Shown: positions 32,778 to 43,800, counted from the stretch's first letter. The stretch is 64,000 bases of DNA from Cellulophaga sp. L1A9 (GCF_009797025.1 NZ_CP047027.1:1860001-1924000); one strand, 5' to 3'. The notes: generated from the sequence alone by a model not told the origin. Program-made: numbers and translations.

Positions 32778-34967
32778 ATGTCGAAGAAAAAGAAAAGGTC
32801 TTCAGGACAGAAAAAGAATGAAATTACAAGAGGTATTTTCACTGTCCTAGAAAAGGAACCTAATAAAAGTTTTAATTACAAAGAGATTGCTGCTAAAATA
32901 CAAATTAGTGATGCTAACGACCGTAATGACTTAATAAAGAGATTAGTACAACTAAAAGAGAAACGTAGAATTGTAGAAACTTCCCCTGGAAAATACAAGG
33001 CTATAGAGAATACTAAAACATACCATACTGGTACTGTAGATATTACAGGAAGAGGTAATGCTTACATTATTATTGATGGTATGGACGATGATGTTTTCGT
33101 TCCAGTAAACAAAATAAACAAGGCTTTTCATAAGGATACGGTCGAAATTTACATCTATCCACGTAGAAAAGGGAAGAAATTAGAAGGCGAAGTCACTAAA
33201 ATTGTAAAACGTTTTAAGACTAGTTTTGTAGGGATTCTTGATATGCAAAAGTCTTTTGCTTTTGTTCGTGTTGGAGATTTTAGAATGTATACTGATTTCT
33301 TTATTCCGAAAGATAAAATTAACAATGCACAAGACGGCGATAAAGTTATTGTAGAATTTAATGAATGGCCCGATAAAACAGATTCTCCTTACGGAACAAT
33401 TACGCAAGTTTTAGGAAAACCAGGAGAACACAATACAGAAATACATTCCATTTTAGCAGAATATGGTTTACCCTATGAATTTCCGGTAGAAGTAGAACAA
33501 TTTGCTAATGATTTAGATACGTCTATTAAACCAGAAGAAATTGCAAAGCGTAGAGATATGCGTGATACGCTAACCTTTACAATTGATCCACGTGATGCTA
33601 AAGATTTTGATGATGCCTTGTCTTTTGAAGTATTGGATAATGGGAATTTTGAAATAGGAATTCATATTGCAGATGTTTCACATTATCTTTTACCAGATAC
33701 CGTGATGGATGATGAAGCTTATGAAAGAGCAACATCGGTATATTTAGTAGACAGAGTAGTACCTATGTTACCAGAAGTACTTTCTAATAATGCCTGTTCT
33801 TTACGTCCGCATGAAGAGAAATATACCTTCTCTGCTATTTTTGAAATAGATAAAAAAGCACATGTTATCAACGAATGGTTTGGCCGTACGGTTATAAATT
33901 CTAACGAACGTTTTTCTTACGAAGAAGCACAGCATATTATTGAAAATAAAGTAAATAGCATTCCTGAAGATATTTCTATTAGAGATGCTGCTTATGAAGT
34001 TTCTGATGCTGTTGTTAATGCCACTTTAAAATTAGATGAACTTGCAAAAATTATGCGTGCGCGTAGAATGAATGCAGGGGCTATCTCTTTTGATAAATTA
34101 GAAGTACGATTTAATTTAACACCAGAAGGTGAACCAGAAAGTGTTTATTTTAAAGAAGCAAAGGACGCTAATAAACTTATTGAAGAGTTTATGCTTTTAG
34201 CGAATAGAAAAGTTGCAGAATTTATCGGGAAGCAAAAACCAGAGAAAACATTTGTGTATCGCGTGCATGATGAGCCAAATGAAGAGAAACTGATGGCATT
34301 AAACGGAATCATATCTCGTTTTGGTCATAAGTTAGACTTCAAAAATAAAAAGACCATAAGCAGCTCTTTAAATCAACTTTTAGAAGATGTAAAAGGCAAA
34401 GGCGAACAAAATATGGTAGATACTCTTGCTATACGAACCATGAGTAAGGCTATTTATACCACAGATAATATTGGTCACTATGGTTTAGCTTTTGATTATT
34501 ATACACATTTTACCTCGCCAATACGTAGGTATCCTGATGTTATGGTACACCGTTTATTGCAGCATTATTTAGATCATGGTGCCTCTGCTAAAAAAGAAGT
34601 GTACGAAGAAAAATGTAAACATTCTTCTGACATGGAAGGTTTAGCCTCTAGTGCAGAGCGTGATTCTATTAAGTACATGCAAATTAAATTCATGGAAGAT
34701 CATCAAGATCGTGAATTTATTGGTGTTATTTCTGGAGTAACAGAATGGGGTATCTATGTAGAAATTATAGAAAACAAATGCGAAGGAATGGTTCGTATTA
34801 GTGATATAAAAGGCGATTATTATAATTTTGATGAAAAGGAATATGCAATTATTGGGGAACGTACCAAGAAAGTATACCAACTTGGGGATGAAGTTAAAGT
34901 AATGGTGAAGAATACAGATCTTGTAAAAAGACATTTAGATTTTACACTGATTGGTAAAGCAGAATAA
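32778..34967 (+). CDS. rnr: Ribonuclease R
   Basis: 729 residues, the usual bacterial length. An N-terminal winged-helix region (about 15-75) and cold-shock domains precede the RNB catalytic domain, which has DPRDAKDFDDALSFE (about 272-286) with the metal-binding aspartates. A C-terminal S1 domain follows (about 645-725: FIGVISGVTEWGIYVEI). The enzyme degrades structured RNA 3' to 5'. Start ATG 32778 follows TAATTTTC, a near-consensus box at 32751-32758. Confidence 0.95.
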   Translation: MSKKKKRSSGQKKNEITRGIFTVLEKEPNKSFNYKEIAAKIQISDANDRNDLIKRLVQLKEKRRIVETSPGKYKAIENTKTYHTGTVDITGRGNAYIIIDGMDDDVFVPVNKINKAFHKDTVEIYIYPRRKGKKLEGEVTKIVKRFKTSFVGILDMQKSFAFVRVGDFRMYTDFFIPKDKINNAQDGDKVIVEFNEWPDKTDSPYGTITQVLGKPGEHNTEIHSILAEYGLPYEFPVEVEQFANDLDTSIKPEEIAKRRDMRDTLTFTIDPRDAKDFDDALSFEVLDNGNFEIGIHIADVSHYLLPDTVMDDEAYERATSVYLVDRVVPMLPEVLSNNACSLRPHEEKYTFSAIFEIDKKAHVINEWFGRTVINSNERFSYEEAQHIIENKVNSIPEDISIRDAAYEVSDAVVNATLKLDELAKIMRARRMNAGAISFDKLEVRFNLTPEGEPESVYFKEAKDANKLIEEFMLLANRKVAEFIGKQKPEKTFVYRVHDEPNEEKLMALNGIISRFGHKLDFKNKKTISSSLNQLLEDVKGKGEQNMVDTLAIRTMSKAIYTTDNIGHYGLAFDYYTHFTSPIRRYPDVMVHRLLQHYLDHGASAKKEVYEEKCKHSSDMEGLASSAERDSIKYMQIKFMEDHQDREFIGVISGVTEWGIYVEIIENKCEGMVRISDIKGDYYNFDEKEYAIIGERTKKVYQLGDEVKVMVKNTDLVKRHLDFTLIGKAE

Positions 34968-35032
34968 CGAAGTTTTATATTTTGGAATAGAATTTGTTTA
35001 GTAATGTTTAGTATTACCTAAAAACAAAAAAA

Positions 35033-35713
35033 ATGAAACAATATTTTATAGTAACTTTCTTAGTGTTTGTACTAATTAATGGGCATGCACAAACCGAGAA
35101 GGTTACTCAAGATCTTGATAAATTTACGACGGTCAAAGCCTTTGATGGGTTGTCTATTAATTTAATAAAATCTACCGTTAATAAAGCAGTGATCACCGGT
35201 GCAAATACCAGTAAGGTTGCTATTATTAATAATGATGGTGTATTAAAATTACGAATGGAGATTGGTAAAATTTTCAGTGGTTATAGAACTTTCGTAGATT
35301 TGTACTATACTGATGAGTTAATTACTATCGATGTTAATGAAGATGCACGTATTACCAGTAAAGAAGTTATAAAACAGGATTTACTAGAGCTTAAAGCTCA
35401 GGAAGGTGGTGAGTTAATTATTAACACTCAAGTAGAACAATTACTTATTAAAACTGTTACTGGTGGTATTATTACGACTACAGGATTTTCTGATAATCAA
35501 GATGTGATGATCAATACCGGTGGTATTTATCAAGGAAAATCTTTTAAAACAAATTTTACTACTGTAAATGTAAATGCAGGTTCTAAAGCAGAAATTTATG
35601 CTATTAACTATGTGAAAGCAAGTGTTAAGGCAGGAGGAGAAGTTTTAGTGTATGGCAATCCGAAAAAAATGGACGAAAAAACTGTTTTTGGCGGGACTAT
35701 AACCAGAATGTAA
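35033..35713 (+). CDS. Head-GIN (DUF2807) secreted protein
   Basis: 226 residues with a signal peptide (VTFLVFVLINGHAQ). A single DUF2807 domain follows: beta-helix-like repeats of strands with G-rich turns (GSKAEIYAINYVKASVKAGGEVLVYG). Such proteins are exported putative adhesins or stress proteins in Bacteroidetes. Their function is unknown. It lies 65 bp after rnr and 6 bp before the LysE gene. Confidence 0.82.
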   Translation: MKQYFIVTFLVFVLINGHAQTEKVTQDLDKFTTVKAFDGLSINLIKSTVNKAVITGANTSKVAIINNDGVLKLRMEIGKIFSGYRTFVDLYYTDELITIDVNEDARITSKEVIKQDLLELKAQEGGELIINTQVEQLLIKTVTGGIITTTGFSDNQDVMINTGGIYQGKSFKTNFTTVNVNAGSKAEIYAINYVKASVKAGGEVLVYGNPKKMDEKTVFGGTITRM

Positions 35714-35719
35714 AAATTT

Positions 35720-36397
35720 ATGATTGAAGATATACAGGCAGCCATTCCATTAGGTTTTTTTTTAAGCTTTATGATTGGCCCTGTTTTTTTTGTATTACTA
35801 GAAACAAGTGCTACAAAAGGGTTTAGAGCTGCGCTTATATTTGATTTAGGCGTTATTTTAGCAGATATATTATTTATTACAGCAGCTTATTTTAGTAGTT
35901 TTCAATTGCTTGAGAATTTGAGCAATCAGCCAGGACTCTATGTTTTTGGTGGCGCTATATTATTGGTTTATGGTATTATTACTTTTAAAACCAAACAAGT
36001 AAAACTTAGAGATGAAGCGGTGAAAGTAACTAGCGGTCATTACCTAAGTTTATTCGTAAAAGGCTTTCTCCTTAATTTTATTAATATTGGTGTGCTGGTT
36101 TTCTGGCTCGGAATTATCATTATTGTTGGTCCTAGTTTAGATAATAATAGCGATCGTATTCTCGTATTTTTTGGTGCTATGATAGGTGCTTATTTTGTAA
36201 CTGATATTTTTAAAATGTTATTAGCAAAGCAGTTACGTAAAAAATTAACTCCAAAACGTATCTTTTTAGTAAAAAAAGTATTGGGTATTATCTTAATTAT
36301 CTGTGGTCTTGTATTAATTACGAAAGGCTTTTTACCTAAAGACAAATTAAACCTTCAAGAAGGAATAGAATTAATTAGGGAGGCGGAGCAACAATAG
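35720..36397 (+). CDS. LysE-type amino acid exporter
   Basis: 225 residues with six membrane segments and the PLGFFLSFMIGPVFFVLLETSATKGFRAAL N-terminal motif of the LysE/RhtB family. It would export amino acids or related metabolites. The substrate cannot be read from sequence. Start ATG 35720 is 6 bp after the head-GIN gene stop, so the two probably share a transcript. Confidence 0.88.
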   Translation: MIEDIQAAIPLGFFLSFMIGPVFFVLLETSATKGFRAALIFDLGVILADILFITAAYFSSFQLLENLSNQPGLYVFGGAILLVYGIITFKTKQVKLRDEAVKVTSGHYLSLFVKGFLLNFINIGVLVFWLGIIIIVGPSLDNNSDRILVFFGAMIGAYFVTDIFKMLLAKQLRKKLTPKRIFLVKKVLGIILIICGLVLITKGFLPKDKLNLQEGIELIREAEQQ

Positions 36398-36494
36398 CAT
36401 TGTAGTTTATAAATTAGAAATTCCTGTTATAATGTAGGCTCTAATCACAGTTGTTAATACATGAGGTAAAGTAGTTTTACAAACAAATTAATGT

Positions 36495-37076
36495 ATGGAG
36501 AAATCCAAAATAAATACCTATTTCCATTCTCTATTTCCTATTCCAGAACCCGTTGTCGAAAAAATTACAGCAACATTCTGCCCTTTTACTTTAGAAAAGA
36601 ATACCATTTTATTAGATAAAAATACCATCAGTACTAAAACTTATTTTTTAGAACAAGGGTATGTACGGTCTTATATTTTAAATGAAGATAATGAGGAAGT
36701 AACTACAAACATTTATGCAGCTCCTTGCTTTGTCAATGATTTTTTATCTTTTTTTAAAAAGCAACCCACCAAAGAAGTGTATCAAACCTTAACAGATTGT
36801 TCTTTTTGGGAAACTAATTTTGATAATGTACAGGCTAACTTTCATAACATCACTGAATTTAGAGAATTTAGCAGGCTACTGTTTGTTATAAATTACTATA
36901 AATTAAATGATAGATTGATAGAAATGGCTAGTCAGAAAGCAGAAACTAGGTATTTAAATCTTTTAAAAGTACAACCGCATATTTTCCAACATGTACCGCT
37001 TAAAATTATAGCGTCCTATTTAGGGATTACGGATAGTACTTTGAGTAGAATTAGAAAAGAAATTAGTAAAATGTAA
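36495..37076 (+). CDS. Crp/Fnr family regulator
   Basis: 193 residues. An N-terminal cyclic-nucleotide-binding-like domain (about 20-115) lacks the full phosphate-binding cassette. A helix-turn-helix is at the C-terminus (about 165-190: VPLKIIASYLGITDSTLSRIRKEI). Upstream, TTG about 18 nt before TAGTTTTA gives a near-consensus promoter. Ligand and targets are unknown. A ketopantoate reductase-like gene follows 64 bp downstream. Confidence 0.85.
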   Translation: MEKSKINTYFHSLFPIPEPVVEKITATFCPFTLEKNTILLDKNTISTKTYFLEQGYVRSYILNEDNEEVTTNIYAAPCFVNDFLSFFKKQPTKEVYQTLTDCSFWETNFDNVQANFHNITEFREFSRLLFVINYYKLNDRLIEMASQKAETRYLNLLKVQPHIFQHVPLKIIASYLGITDSTLSRIRKEISKM

Positions 37077-37140
37077 TTTCTTGTCATTTATCAAGTGGCT
37101 TTTTAAAAATGCCTATTCATCTTTGTGAAAAACAAATGTA

Positions 37141-38091
37141 ATGATGAATAAAAAACATATAGTTATTATTGGTCTTGGTGGTGTTGGTGGTTATTTTGGA
37201 TTTAAAATTAACCAAGCCAATGAAAAAAATAAACAATATAAGATATCCTTTGTTGCTAGAGCTAATACCTATGCTACTGTAAAAGAAAAAGGCTTAACAC
37301 TACTGTCTTCTGAATATGAAAATAGTAGTACCTATCCCGATGCTATTTATGAACATATTTCAGCTATTAAAGATCCTGATTTAATATTGATTTGTGTGAA
37401 AGAATATGATTTAGAAGATGTTTGTACACAACTTTCTAATACTATTACACCCAATACCATTTTATTGCCTATGATGAATGGTGCAGATATTTATGATCGT
37501 ATTAGGGCATTAGCACCAAATACTACTATTTTGCCTTCTTGTGTTTATGTAGCTTCACATATAAAAGAAAAAGGTATTGTTGCGCACAAAGGTGCAGCTG
37601 GAAAGTTAATATTAGGCAAAGATGAAGCACATAATTCAGAAAATTTAGAGTGGATAGTCGCCCTATTAGAAAACAGTAAAATTGATTTTGAATTAAAAGA
37701 GAATGCGCAAACGGCTATCTGGTCAAAATTTATATTTATTGCTAGTTTTGGTTTGGTAACTGCTAAACACAATTCTTCTATAGGTGCGGTATGTACTGTG
37801 GCTTCTCAGAAAGAAGAAGCTACCCAAATAATGCTTGAAATAAAAACTATTGCGGCAAAAAAAGGTATTCTTTTAGCAGAAGATATTATTCAGAAAACTT
37901 TTGAAAAGGCAGGTACTTTTCCACCAACGACACCTACTTCTTTACAATTGGATGTGCATTCTGGAAAGAATAAAACAGAATTAGAATTGTTTGCAGGGGC
38001 TGTTATTACCTATGGTATTTTAGAAAATAGTGCAACCGTATGTACCAAACGTATTTATGATGAAATTAAAGCAGCACATAAAAACTTGTAA
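37141..38091 (+). CDS. Ketopantoate reductase family protein
   Basis: 316 residues. The N-terminal Rossmann motif GLGGVGGYFG (about 12-21) binds NADPH. NGADIYDRI and the C-terminal PTTPTSLQLDVHSGKNKTELELFAGAV region match the ApbA/PanE fold, including the Lys/Ser/Asp catalytic area (SLQLDV). It may make pantoate for coenzyme A, but this family has paralogues with other substrates. Start ATG 37141 or 37144 is possible. Confidence 0.85.
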   Translation: MMNKKHIVIIGLGGVGGYFGFKINQANEKNKQYKISFVARANTYATVKEKGLTLLSSEYENSSTYPDAIYEHISAIKDPDLILICVKEYDLEDVCTQLSNTITPNTILLPMMNGADIYDRIRALAPNTTILPSCVYVASHIKEKGIVAHKGAAGKLILGKDEAHNSENLEWIVALLENSKIDFELKENAQTAIWSKFIFIASFGLVTAKHNSSIGAVCTVASQKEEATQIMLEIKTIAAKKGILLAEDIIQKTFEKAGTFPPTTPTSLQLDVHSGKNKTELELFAGAVITYGILENSATVCTKRIYDEIKAAHKNL

Positions 38092-38255
38092 TGCATTAAG
38101 GTAGTTCTAATTCATTATAAATAGAAGAAACTAATACGTAGTAAGATAAGTACTAAAAGTAGCTAAGAACGACTTAAAATGTTTTTACACGCATTTTTTA
38201 GGTTGATTGGTACTACTGCTTAAATCAATTTTGAAGAATATAAAAATTAGCCCTA

Positions 38256-38864
38256 ATGGAAGAAATTTTTTTGAATCTTTTTAGAAAGTATACTAACGAT
38301 GATTTGTATGCTACCGCATGTTGGAAAGCACTAGAACTTAAGTATAGCGCTACTTCTAGACATTACCATAATTTGGAACATTTGGCATATATGTTTGCTT
38401 TATTAGAAACAGTGAAATCTAAAGTGGAGCATTTAGATGCGTTGTTATTTGCTATTTATTATCATGATAGTATTTATAGTATTACCAAAAGTGATAATGA
38501 GCACCAAAGTGCCTTGTATTTTAAAAAAATGATTTCAAAAACATCTTTTGATGCTATTACGGAAGTTATGGATCTTATTGAAGCTACAAAAGAACATAAG
38601 TTATCTAAAGATCATGATACAAATGTGCTGTTAGATTTAGATTTAGCAGTTTTAGGAGAAAAGCCTGAAAATTATCTTATTTATGCCAAAGCTATACTAA
38701 AGGAATATTATATCTATCCCGATTTTATGTATCGTAAAGGAAGAAAAAAAGTATTGATGAATATGTTGAATTTAGAAGGGATTTATAAAACTGATTTCTT
38801 TAAAACTCAGTTTGAAGCTACCGCGAGAGAAAATTTAAGTGCCGAATTAAAGCGTTTGGACTAA
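38256..38864 (+). CDS. HD-superfamily hydrolase-like protein
   Basis: 202 residues. The HD metal site is visible as RHYHNLEH and YYHDSIY (His-Asp). The closing aspartate is in LLDLDLAVLG. This fits a family of predicted metal-dependent HD phosphohydrolases. The substrate is unknown. The upstream box CAATTTTG (38226-38233) with TTG 20 nt before it is one mismatch from consensus. Confidence 0.8.
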   Translation: MEEIFLNLFRKYTNDDLYATACWKALELKYSATSRHYHNLEHLAYMFALLETVKSKVEHLDALLFAIYYHDSIYSITKSDNEHQSALYFKKMISKTSFDAITEVMDLIEATKEHKLSKDHDTNVLLDLDLAVLGEKPENYLIYAKAILKEYYIYPDFMYRKGRKKVLMNMLNLEGIYKTDFFKTQFEATARENLSAELKRLD

Positions 38865-39000
38865 CTAGGAATACTCTTAATTAGCTTAGTTTTTGATATT
38901 ATAATATCATCTTGTGTCCTGATACTTAGGGAGAATTAGGGACCAATTTTCTTTTAATTTGGTATTTTTAATAAAGGCATAGTCCACTATTTATAAAACA

Positions 39001-39034
39001 AAAAATCCCCTTCTAATGAAAGAAGAGGATTTTG
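39001..39034 (-). terminator. Terminator after the first tRNA-Cys
   Basis: A 13-bp stem with one mismatch (AAAATCCCCTTCT with AGAAGAGGATTTT) around a short loop lies directly downstream of the tRNA on the minus strand and ends in a T-run there. Confidence 0.7.
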
Positions 39035-39037
39035 AAG

Positions 39038-39108
39038 AGGCATCGAGCGGATTCGAACCGCTGTACAAGCTTTTGCAGAGCTCTGCCTAGCCACTCGGCC
39101 ACAATGCC
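39038..39108 (-). tRNA. tRNA-Cys (anticodon GCA)
   Basis: The minus strand folds as a full cloverleaf of 71 nt. The acceptor stem is GGCATTG with CGATGCC (one G-T pair) and discriminator T73, which is typical for Cys. The D arm is normal. The anticodon loop CTGCAAA has U33 and anticodon GCA. The T arm is AGCGG-TTCGAAT-CCGCT. CCA is not encoded. A terminator follows at 39001-39034. Confidence 0.93.
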
Positions 39109-39183
39109 AATTTAGGATTGCAAATTTACAATAATTAATTAAAATAGAAATTAAATATTGCAATGATTATTCAATTTTAATGC

Positions 39184-39230
39184 AAAAAAGCTCTAAATCT
39201 TTCTTTAAAAAAATTTAGAGCTTTCTTTTT
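39184..39230 (-). terminator. Hairpin terminator between the two tRNA-Cys genes
   Basis: AAAAGCTCTAAAT and ATTTAGAGCTTT form a strong stem with T-runs on both strands. It would end transcription of the second tRNA-Cys-like gene before the first. Confidence 0.7.
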
Positions 39231-39352
39231 CGATTTTTCTTTTTCAGCTAATGGGTATAAAACAAACGAATAACTTGTTTTAAAACACCAAAACTATTAT
39301 AATTCAACATTATTTGTAAATCGTAAAAATAATGTTTTAGACTTGATACTGG

Positions 39353-39424
39353 AGGCATCGAGTGGACTCGAACCACTATGAAAGTTCTTGCGGAACTTTG
39401 TCTATCCAATTCGACCACAATGCC
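39353..39424 (-). tRNA. tRNA-Cys-like gene (anticodon GCA) with C33
   Basis: 72 nt fold as a cloverleaf: acceptor GGCATTG with CGATGCC, D arm GTC/GAC, T arm AGTGG-TTCGAGT-CCACT and discriminator T. The anticodon stem AAGTT with AACTT is solid (A26-T44 can extend it to six pairs). The seven-base loop reads CCGCAAG, so the anticodon is GCA for Cys but position 33 is C instead of the universal U. It shares the acceptor sequence with the intact tRNA-Cys but differs through the D, anticodon and T arms. It may be a variant, a decoder with altered function, or a decaying copy. Confidence 0.75.
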
Positions 39425-39484
39425 ATAATTGTGGTACAAATGTCTGAATAATTATCACGTTATCCTATCTGCTAAGTGTGTAGT

Positions 39485-39841
39485 TCATCGACTTAATTGT
39501 AAGTTTATCGAAACCATTTCAACATCTCCGTTAATTGGAGGGTTAATTTTCGATACCGTAACATTGCCAGAATTTACAGTAGGGCATTCTTTAAATATTC
39601 GGTCTAAAATACGTTTCGCAACATGTTCTAAAAGTTTTGACTTTATTGCCATTTCTTCTTTAACAATGTAATTTATTACCACATAATTAACCGTATCCTT
39701 TAAATTATCGGAAACTGATGCTTTAGCTAAATCTGCTTCTACTTCTACATCTACCCGATAATCGCTACCGTTGATACTTTCTTCTCTTAAACACCCATGA
39801 TAGGCGTAGACTCTAATATTACTAACGCTAATTTTACCCAC
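39485..39841 (-). CDS. folB: Dihydroneopterin aldolase
   Basis: 118 residues, the normal length. VYAYHGCLREES contains the substrate-binding Tyr/His/Gly region. TVNYVVI, LLEHVAKRILDRIF (Glu-His) and VTVSKINPPINGDVE (Lys) complete the FolB pattern. It converts dihydroneopterin to 6-hydroxymethyldihydropterin and glycolaldehyde in folate synthesis. It lies 60 bp after sprF on the same strand and 60 bp before the C33 tRNA gene. Confidence 0.93.
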   Translation of the reverse strand: MGKISVSNIRVYAYHGCLREESINGSDYRVDVEVEADLAKASVSDNLKDTVNYVVINYIVKEEMAIKSKLLEHVAKRILDRIFKECPTVNSGNVTVSKINPPINGDVEMVSINLQLSR

Positions 39842-39901
39842 GTGTACTTACAATTTTGGTAAATTTAAAGCATGTATTTTTAAAATTACCGTTTTAAAAC
39901 G

Positions 39902-40852
39902 TTAATATGTACATCTACAATTACTCAATCCTTGGAATAAATCTACCCCTAAGGTAATAACATGCGTTCCTGTGCTATAGTTTGTAATTTCGTTTAATTG
40001 TATTTGGTACGAATATCCGAAGTATAAATTATTCTTTTTAAGACCAACAATAGGAGCGATATATAGAGGGGTACCAATCTGATCATTTAAAAAACGATAG
40101 TTGATTCCTGCATAATAGTAATCTTCATATTGATAAAATCTAAATTTTAAGTTCATATCCGTTTCAGAACGGCCATCACTTTCAAACATTTTATATAAAA
40201 TGGAAGGCTCTATTTCAAGATCACTATTTTTACTTTTCTTATATCTATATCCTGTATATAAATAATAATTTCTTAAACGATTAGGCTCATAGGTAATATT
40301 GAACCCAGATAAATCTTTATCTAAAATGTTAGATGCATTTAAACTAGCATAGAATTTATCTTTTCTATATAAAACCCCAACATCAAAGTTATGGTTTGCT
40401 GTAGATCTATCATCCGTAACACCAGGATCACCACCAGCATTAACAAATTCTTGAATGTCTATTCTAAATTGATTAAAATTATACGACAAACCGAATGATA
40501 AAAATTCGTCGTCATATCTATCTAATGTTAAGTGATGCGCAAAAGAAAGTCGTGCACCTTGTTGCTTGGTATAGCCATTTCTATCGTTGTATAAAAAGAT
40601 ACCTACACCAGATCTATTACCAATACGCATATCTGCTGCTAAAGATTGTGTATCTGGGGCATCTTCAATACCCACCCACTGTGTAAGTCCGTTGATACGT
40701 ATTTTTACGTGATCACCAATACCTGCATAGGTAGGTGATAGCACAAACGGATTGTCTGCTAAATACTGCGAGAGTTGAGGTGAGTTTAACTCTTGGCTTT
40801 TTGCAAATAAGCTGCACAAACAGAGCACTAAAGTAATTCCAATTTTTTTCAT
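39902..40852 (-). CDS. sprF: PorP/SprF family outer-membrane protein (SprF)
   Basis: 316 residues with a signal peptide (VLCLCSLFAKSQ). The rest has the PorP/SprF beta-strand pattern (LNSPQLSQYLADNPFVLSPTYAGIGDHVKIRINGLTQWVG and GLSYNFNQFRI). In Flavobacterium johnsoniae the SprF gene sits directly behind sprB and its product is needed to bring SprB to the surface through type IX secretion. The order here is the same, 20 bp after sprB. I name it from family and position. Confidence 0.88.
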   Translation of the reverse strand: MKKIGITLVLCLCSLFAKSQELNSPQLSQYLADNPFVLSPTYAGIGDHVKIRINGLTQWVGIEDAPDTQSLAADMRIGNRSGVGIFLYNDRNGYTKQQGARLSFAHHLTLDRYDDEFLSFGLSYNFNQFRIDIQEFVNAGGDPGVTDDRSTANHNFDVGVLYRKDKFYASLNASNILDKDLSGFNITYEPNRLRNYYLYTGYRYKKSKNSDLEIEPSILYKMFESDGRSETDMNLKFRFYQYEDYYYAGINYRFLNDQIGTPLYIAPIVGLKKNNLYFGYSYQIQLNEITNYSTGTHVITLGVDLFQGLSNCRCTY

Positions 40853-40872
40853 TGCACTTGTAGGTTAATTTT

Positions 40873-43800
40873 TTATCTATACAGTGTAAAATGTCCGACA
40901 AATTCTCTTTCATCGTTTTCACCTTGTAATTTTATTATGTACCAATAATCACCTGTTGGGAGCTCAGTGTTTTGGTAAAGGCCATCCCATCCTGGGTCGT
41001 TTGCACCCAGTCTATAAACCTCTCTACCATAACGGTCAAAAATGATCATTAGTATATTTGGGAAGCCTTCTAAATTTTCAGGAATCCAGGTATCATTTTG
41101 TGAATCATTATTTGGTGTAAAGAAGTTTGGAACTTCAATATCTATGAATTCCATTTCAATACTTGCAATTGCCTCACAACCATTACCATCTACAACAGTT
41201 ACAGTGTATGTACCTGATTCGTTGATGTACATTGTATTGTCTTCTTCATTGTTTTTATCACCAAAATAGAAAGTATAATTGCCATCTCCACCAGCAGCAA
41301 TTGCTGTAATTTCATTGATATTATTGTTTTCTAAGCTCAACACTAATGGATCAAAATCTTCTATGGTAAATGGTATTATTTCTAAACAACCATTTAAAGA
41401 GATAATCAGGGTATGTGTTCCAGGAGCAATATTCGTGAAATTAGGTTCTAAACGTACATCAGCAGAATTTTCATCATCTAATTGATATAAGGCTAAACCT
41501 TCTACACTCGTATCTTCATGGGTCACTGCCAAATAATTATTTGGTGTATCTCCAGTACATTCATAAACCGGCACCACGCTTGCTTTTAGGTTTACACCTT
41601 CAGTAATAGTAACCTCAATAGTTGTTTCACATCCTAAATCATCTACTACATATACGGTATGTACGCCAGAAGCTAAATCAGTATAACGAATCATATCTGC
41701 AACATAACTTGTATTTTCTAATCGTGTACTATACGGAGCAGTACCACCAGAAATAATTAACTCTATGGTACCGTCATCACTACCTAAACAAGTTTCTCCT
41801 GTAGGGGTCGCATCTATCACTATCGGTGTTGCCGCAGTAATAGTATACTCTGTTTGTACAAAACAACCATTTTTGTCTTGCGCAATTACGGTATATGTAC
41901 CTGGCGCTAAATCTGTGAATGAATTGATGGTATCAAACTGTGCTAAATTTGGAGAAATAGCATAGATATAATCACCAGATCCACCCGATAAGGAAACATT
42001 AATATATCCGTTCGTATCACCAGCACAAATTACCGCAGTATAATCATCTGTATATATTAAAGGCGTTGGTTCTGCTATAGTAATTACGGTTGTTGTTTCT
42101 TCACAATCTTCACTAGTTACTTTTATGTAGTAATTACCAGCTTCTAAGTTTCTAAAGATTCCAGTAGTATTAGGTCCTTGTAGCGGTGTTGTGCTTGCTG
42201 GACTATCTAATAATTCATAGAAATAATTTCCTAGTCCACCACTTGCTCTAGCAATTAACTGTGCAGAACTATCACCATTACAACTAATTGTTGCAGCAGT
42301 TTCATCTACAGCGATAGTAATTGGTGCTACAGCATCTGCTTGTATTTCATTAGAAAGTGTAGAGGTACAATTAAATGAATCTTGTACATAATATCTATAC
42401 GTTCCTGCTCCTGCGTTACCAGAAGGTAGGGCATTAAAAATATGTTCATTACCATTATTAAAGGCGGTAAACGTAGTACCGTCTGTACTAAAACTGTAAG
42501 GTGCGGTTCCTCCATTTGCTGTTAATAATAATTCTAAATCATTAACACAGGTTATAGATTGTGTCATAGTCAATGAACCAAAAATATCTATTGGATCTGT
42601 AATTGTTGCAATAGGTGTTTCTGTAGAGCATCTTACATCATCAGCTATTGATATACTATATAATCCAGAGAATAAACCTGAGAATGTATTTGAAGTTTGC
42701 GCTGCTGAGGTGGTTACAATTACGGTTCCTGTAGAATCGTATGTATTTAATCTATATTGTAAAGTTCCAAGTCCGCCAGAAGTAACTGTTGCAGTTACAA
42801 AACCAGTATCATCACCATAACACTCTAAAGCTATATCAGCAGAAATAGCTGCTACTATAGGTGCTGGTTGTACTAGTGTTTGAGAATAGGTATCATTCAC
42901 ACAACCAAGGGCATCGGTAATAGTAATTGCAAAATTACCAGCAGATAAGCCTGTGAAAATATAAGCTTGTACATCTGTTTGTGTGAATGTTTGTGTAGCA
43001 GAAGCTATTGTGATTGTATACGGTCCTTTTCCTCCAGAAGGATCTACTAAAATACTTCCTCTATTGCCATCACAAGTTACATTAGACTGTTCACTAACTA
43101 TTGCCGTAATAGGAAATTCCGGAGCATTAATAGTTATTGCATTAGAATTATCAGCACAGAACGTACTTGTAGCATCTGTTTCTATAATCTGTACATAGTA
43201 ACTACCACCTGGTAAATCATCAATAACAAGTGCTGTACCTGTATTTCCTGATAAAATTCCAGAATAAGGAGTTCCATTACTTAAGAATACTTGGTAGTCA
43301 TAGCCTCCTGTATAGTTGGCTATAGTAACGTTAAAGCTACCACCATTTACGCCATCATTGATACAGGTTTCATCGGTAACTTTTACTGCAGTTACTTCTA
43401 TAACTTTAGGGTCTTTAATACTATGCGTAGTGCTTACAAAACACCCTGTATCATTATTGGTAATTGTAATGGTATAGTTTCCTATCCCTAATCCGGTAAA
43501 CTGTTCTGAACTGTTTGTAGAATTTACAGTTTGAGTAGGTTCGGTAGCACTAGAAACTACATAGGTTAAATTAGGTAATGCAGTTGCTGGGGTAATGGTA
43601 ACACCCACGGTAATAGTTTCATCGTCACCATTACAGGTTACGGTATTATCTATAACTACTGTAGGAGCACTAATCCCTACAAAAGGAGTGATCGTTGCTG
43701 TGGTTATATCTGAACAACCCATATCATCATACACCGTAATGGTATAATTACCACCCGCTAAGTTCGTTTCTGTGTATTCTGCATTGCTGCCATCTTGTAC

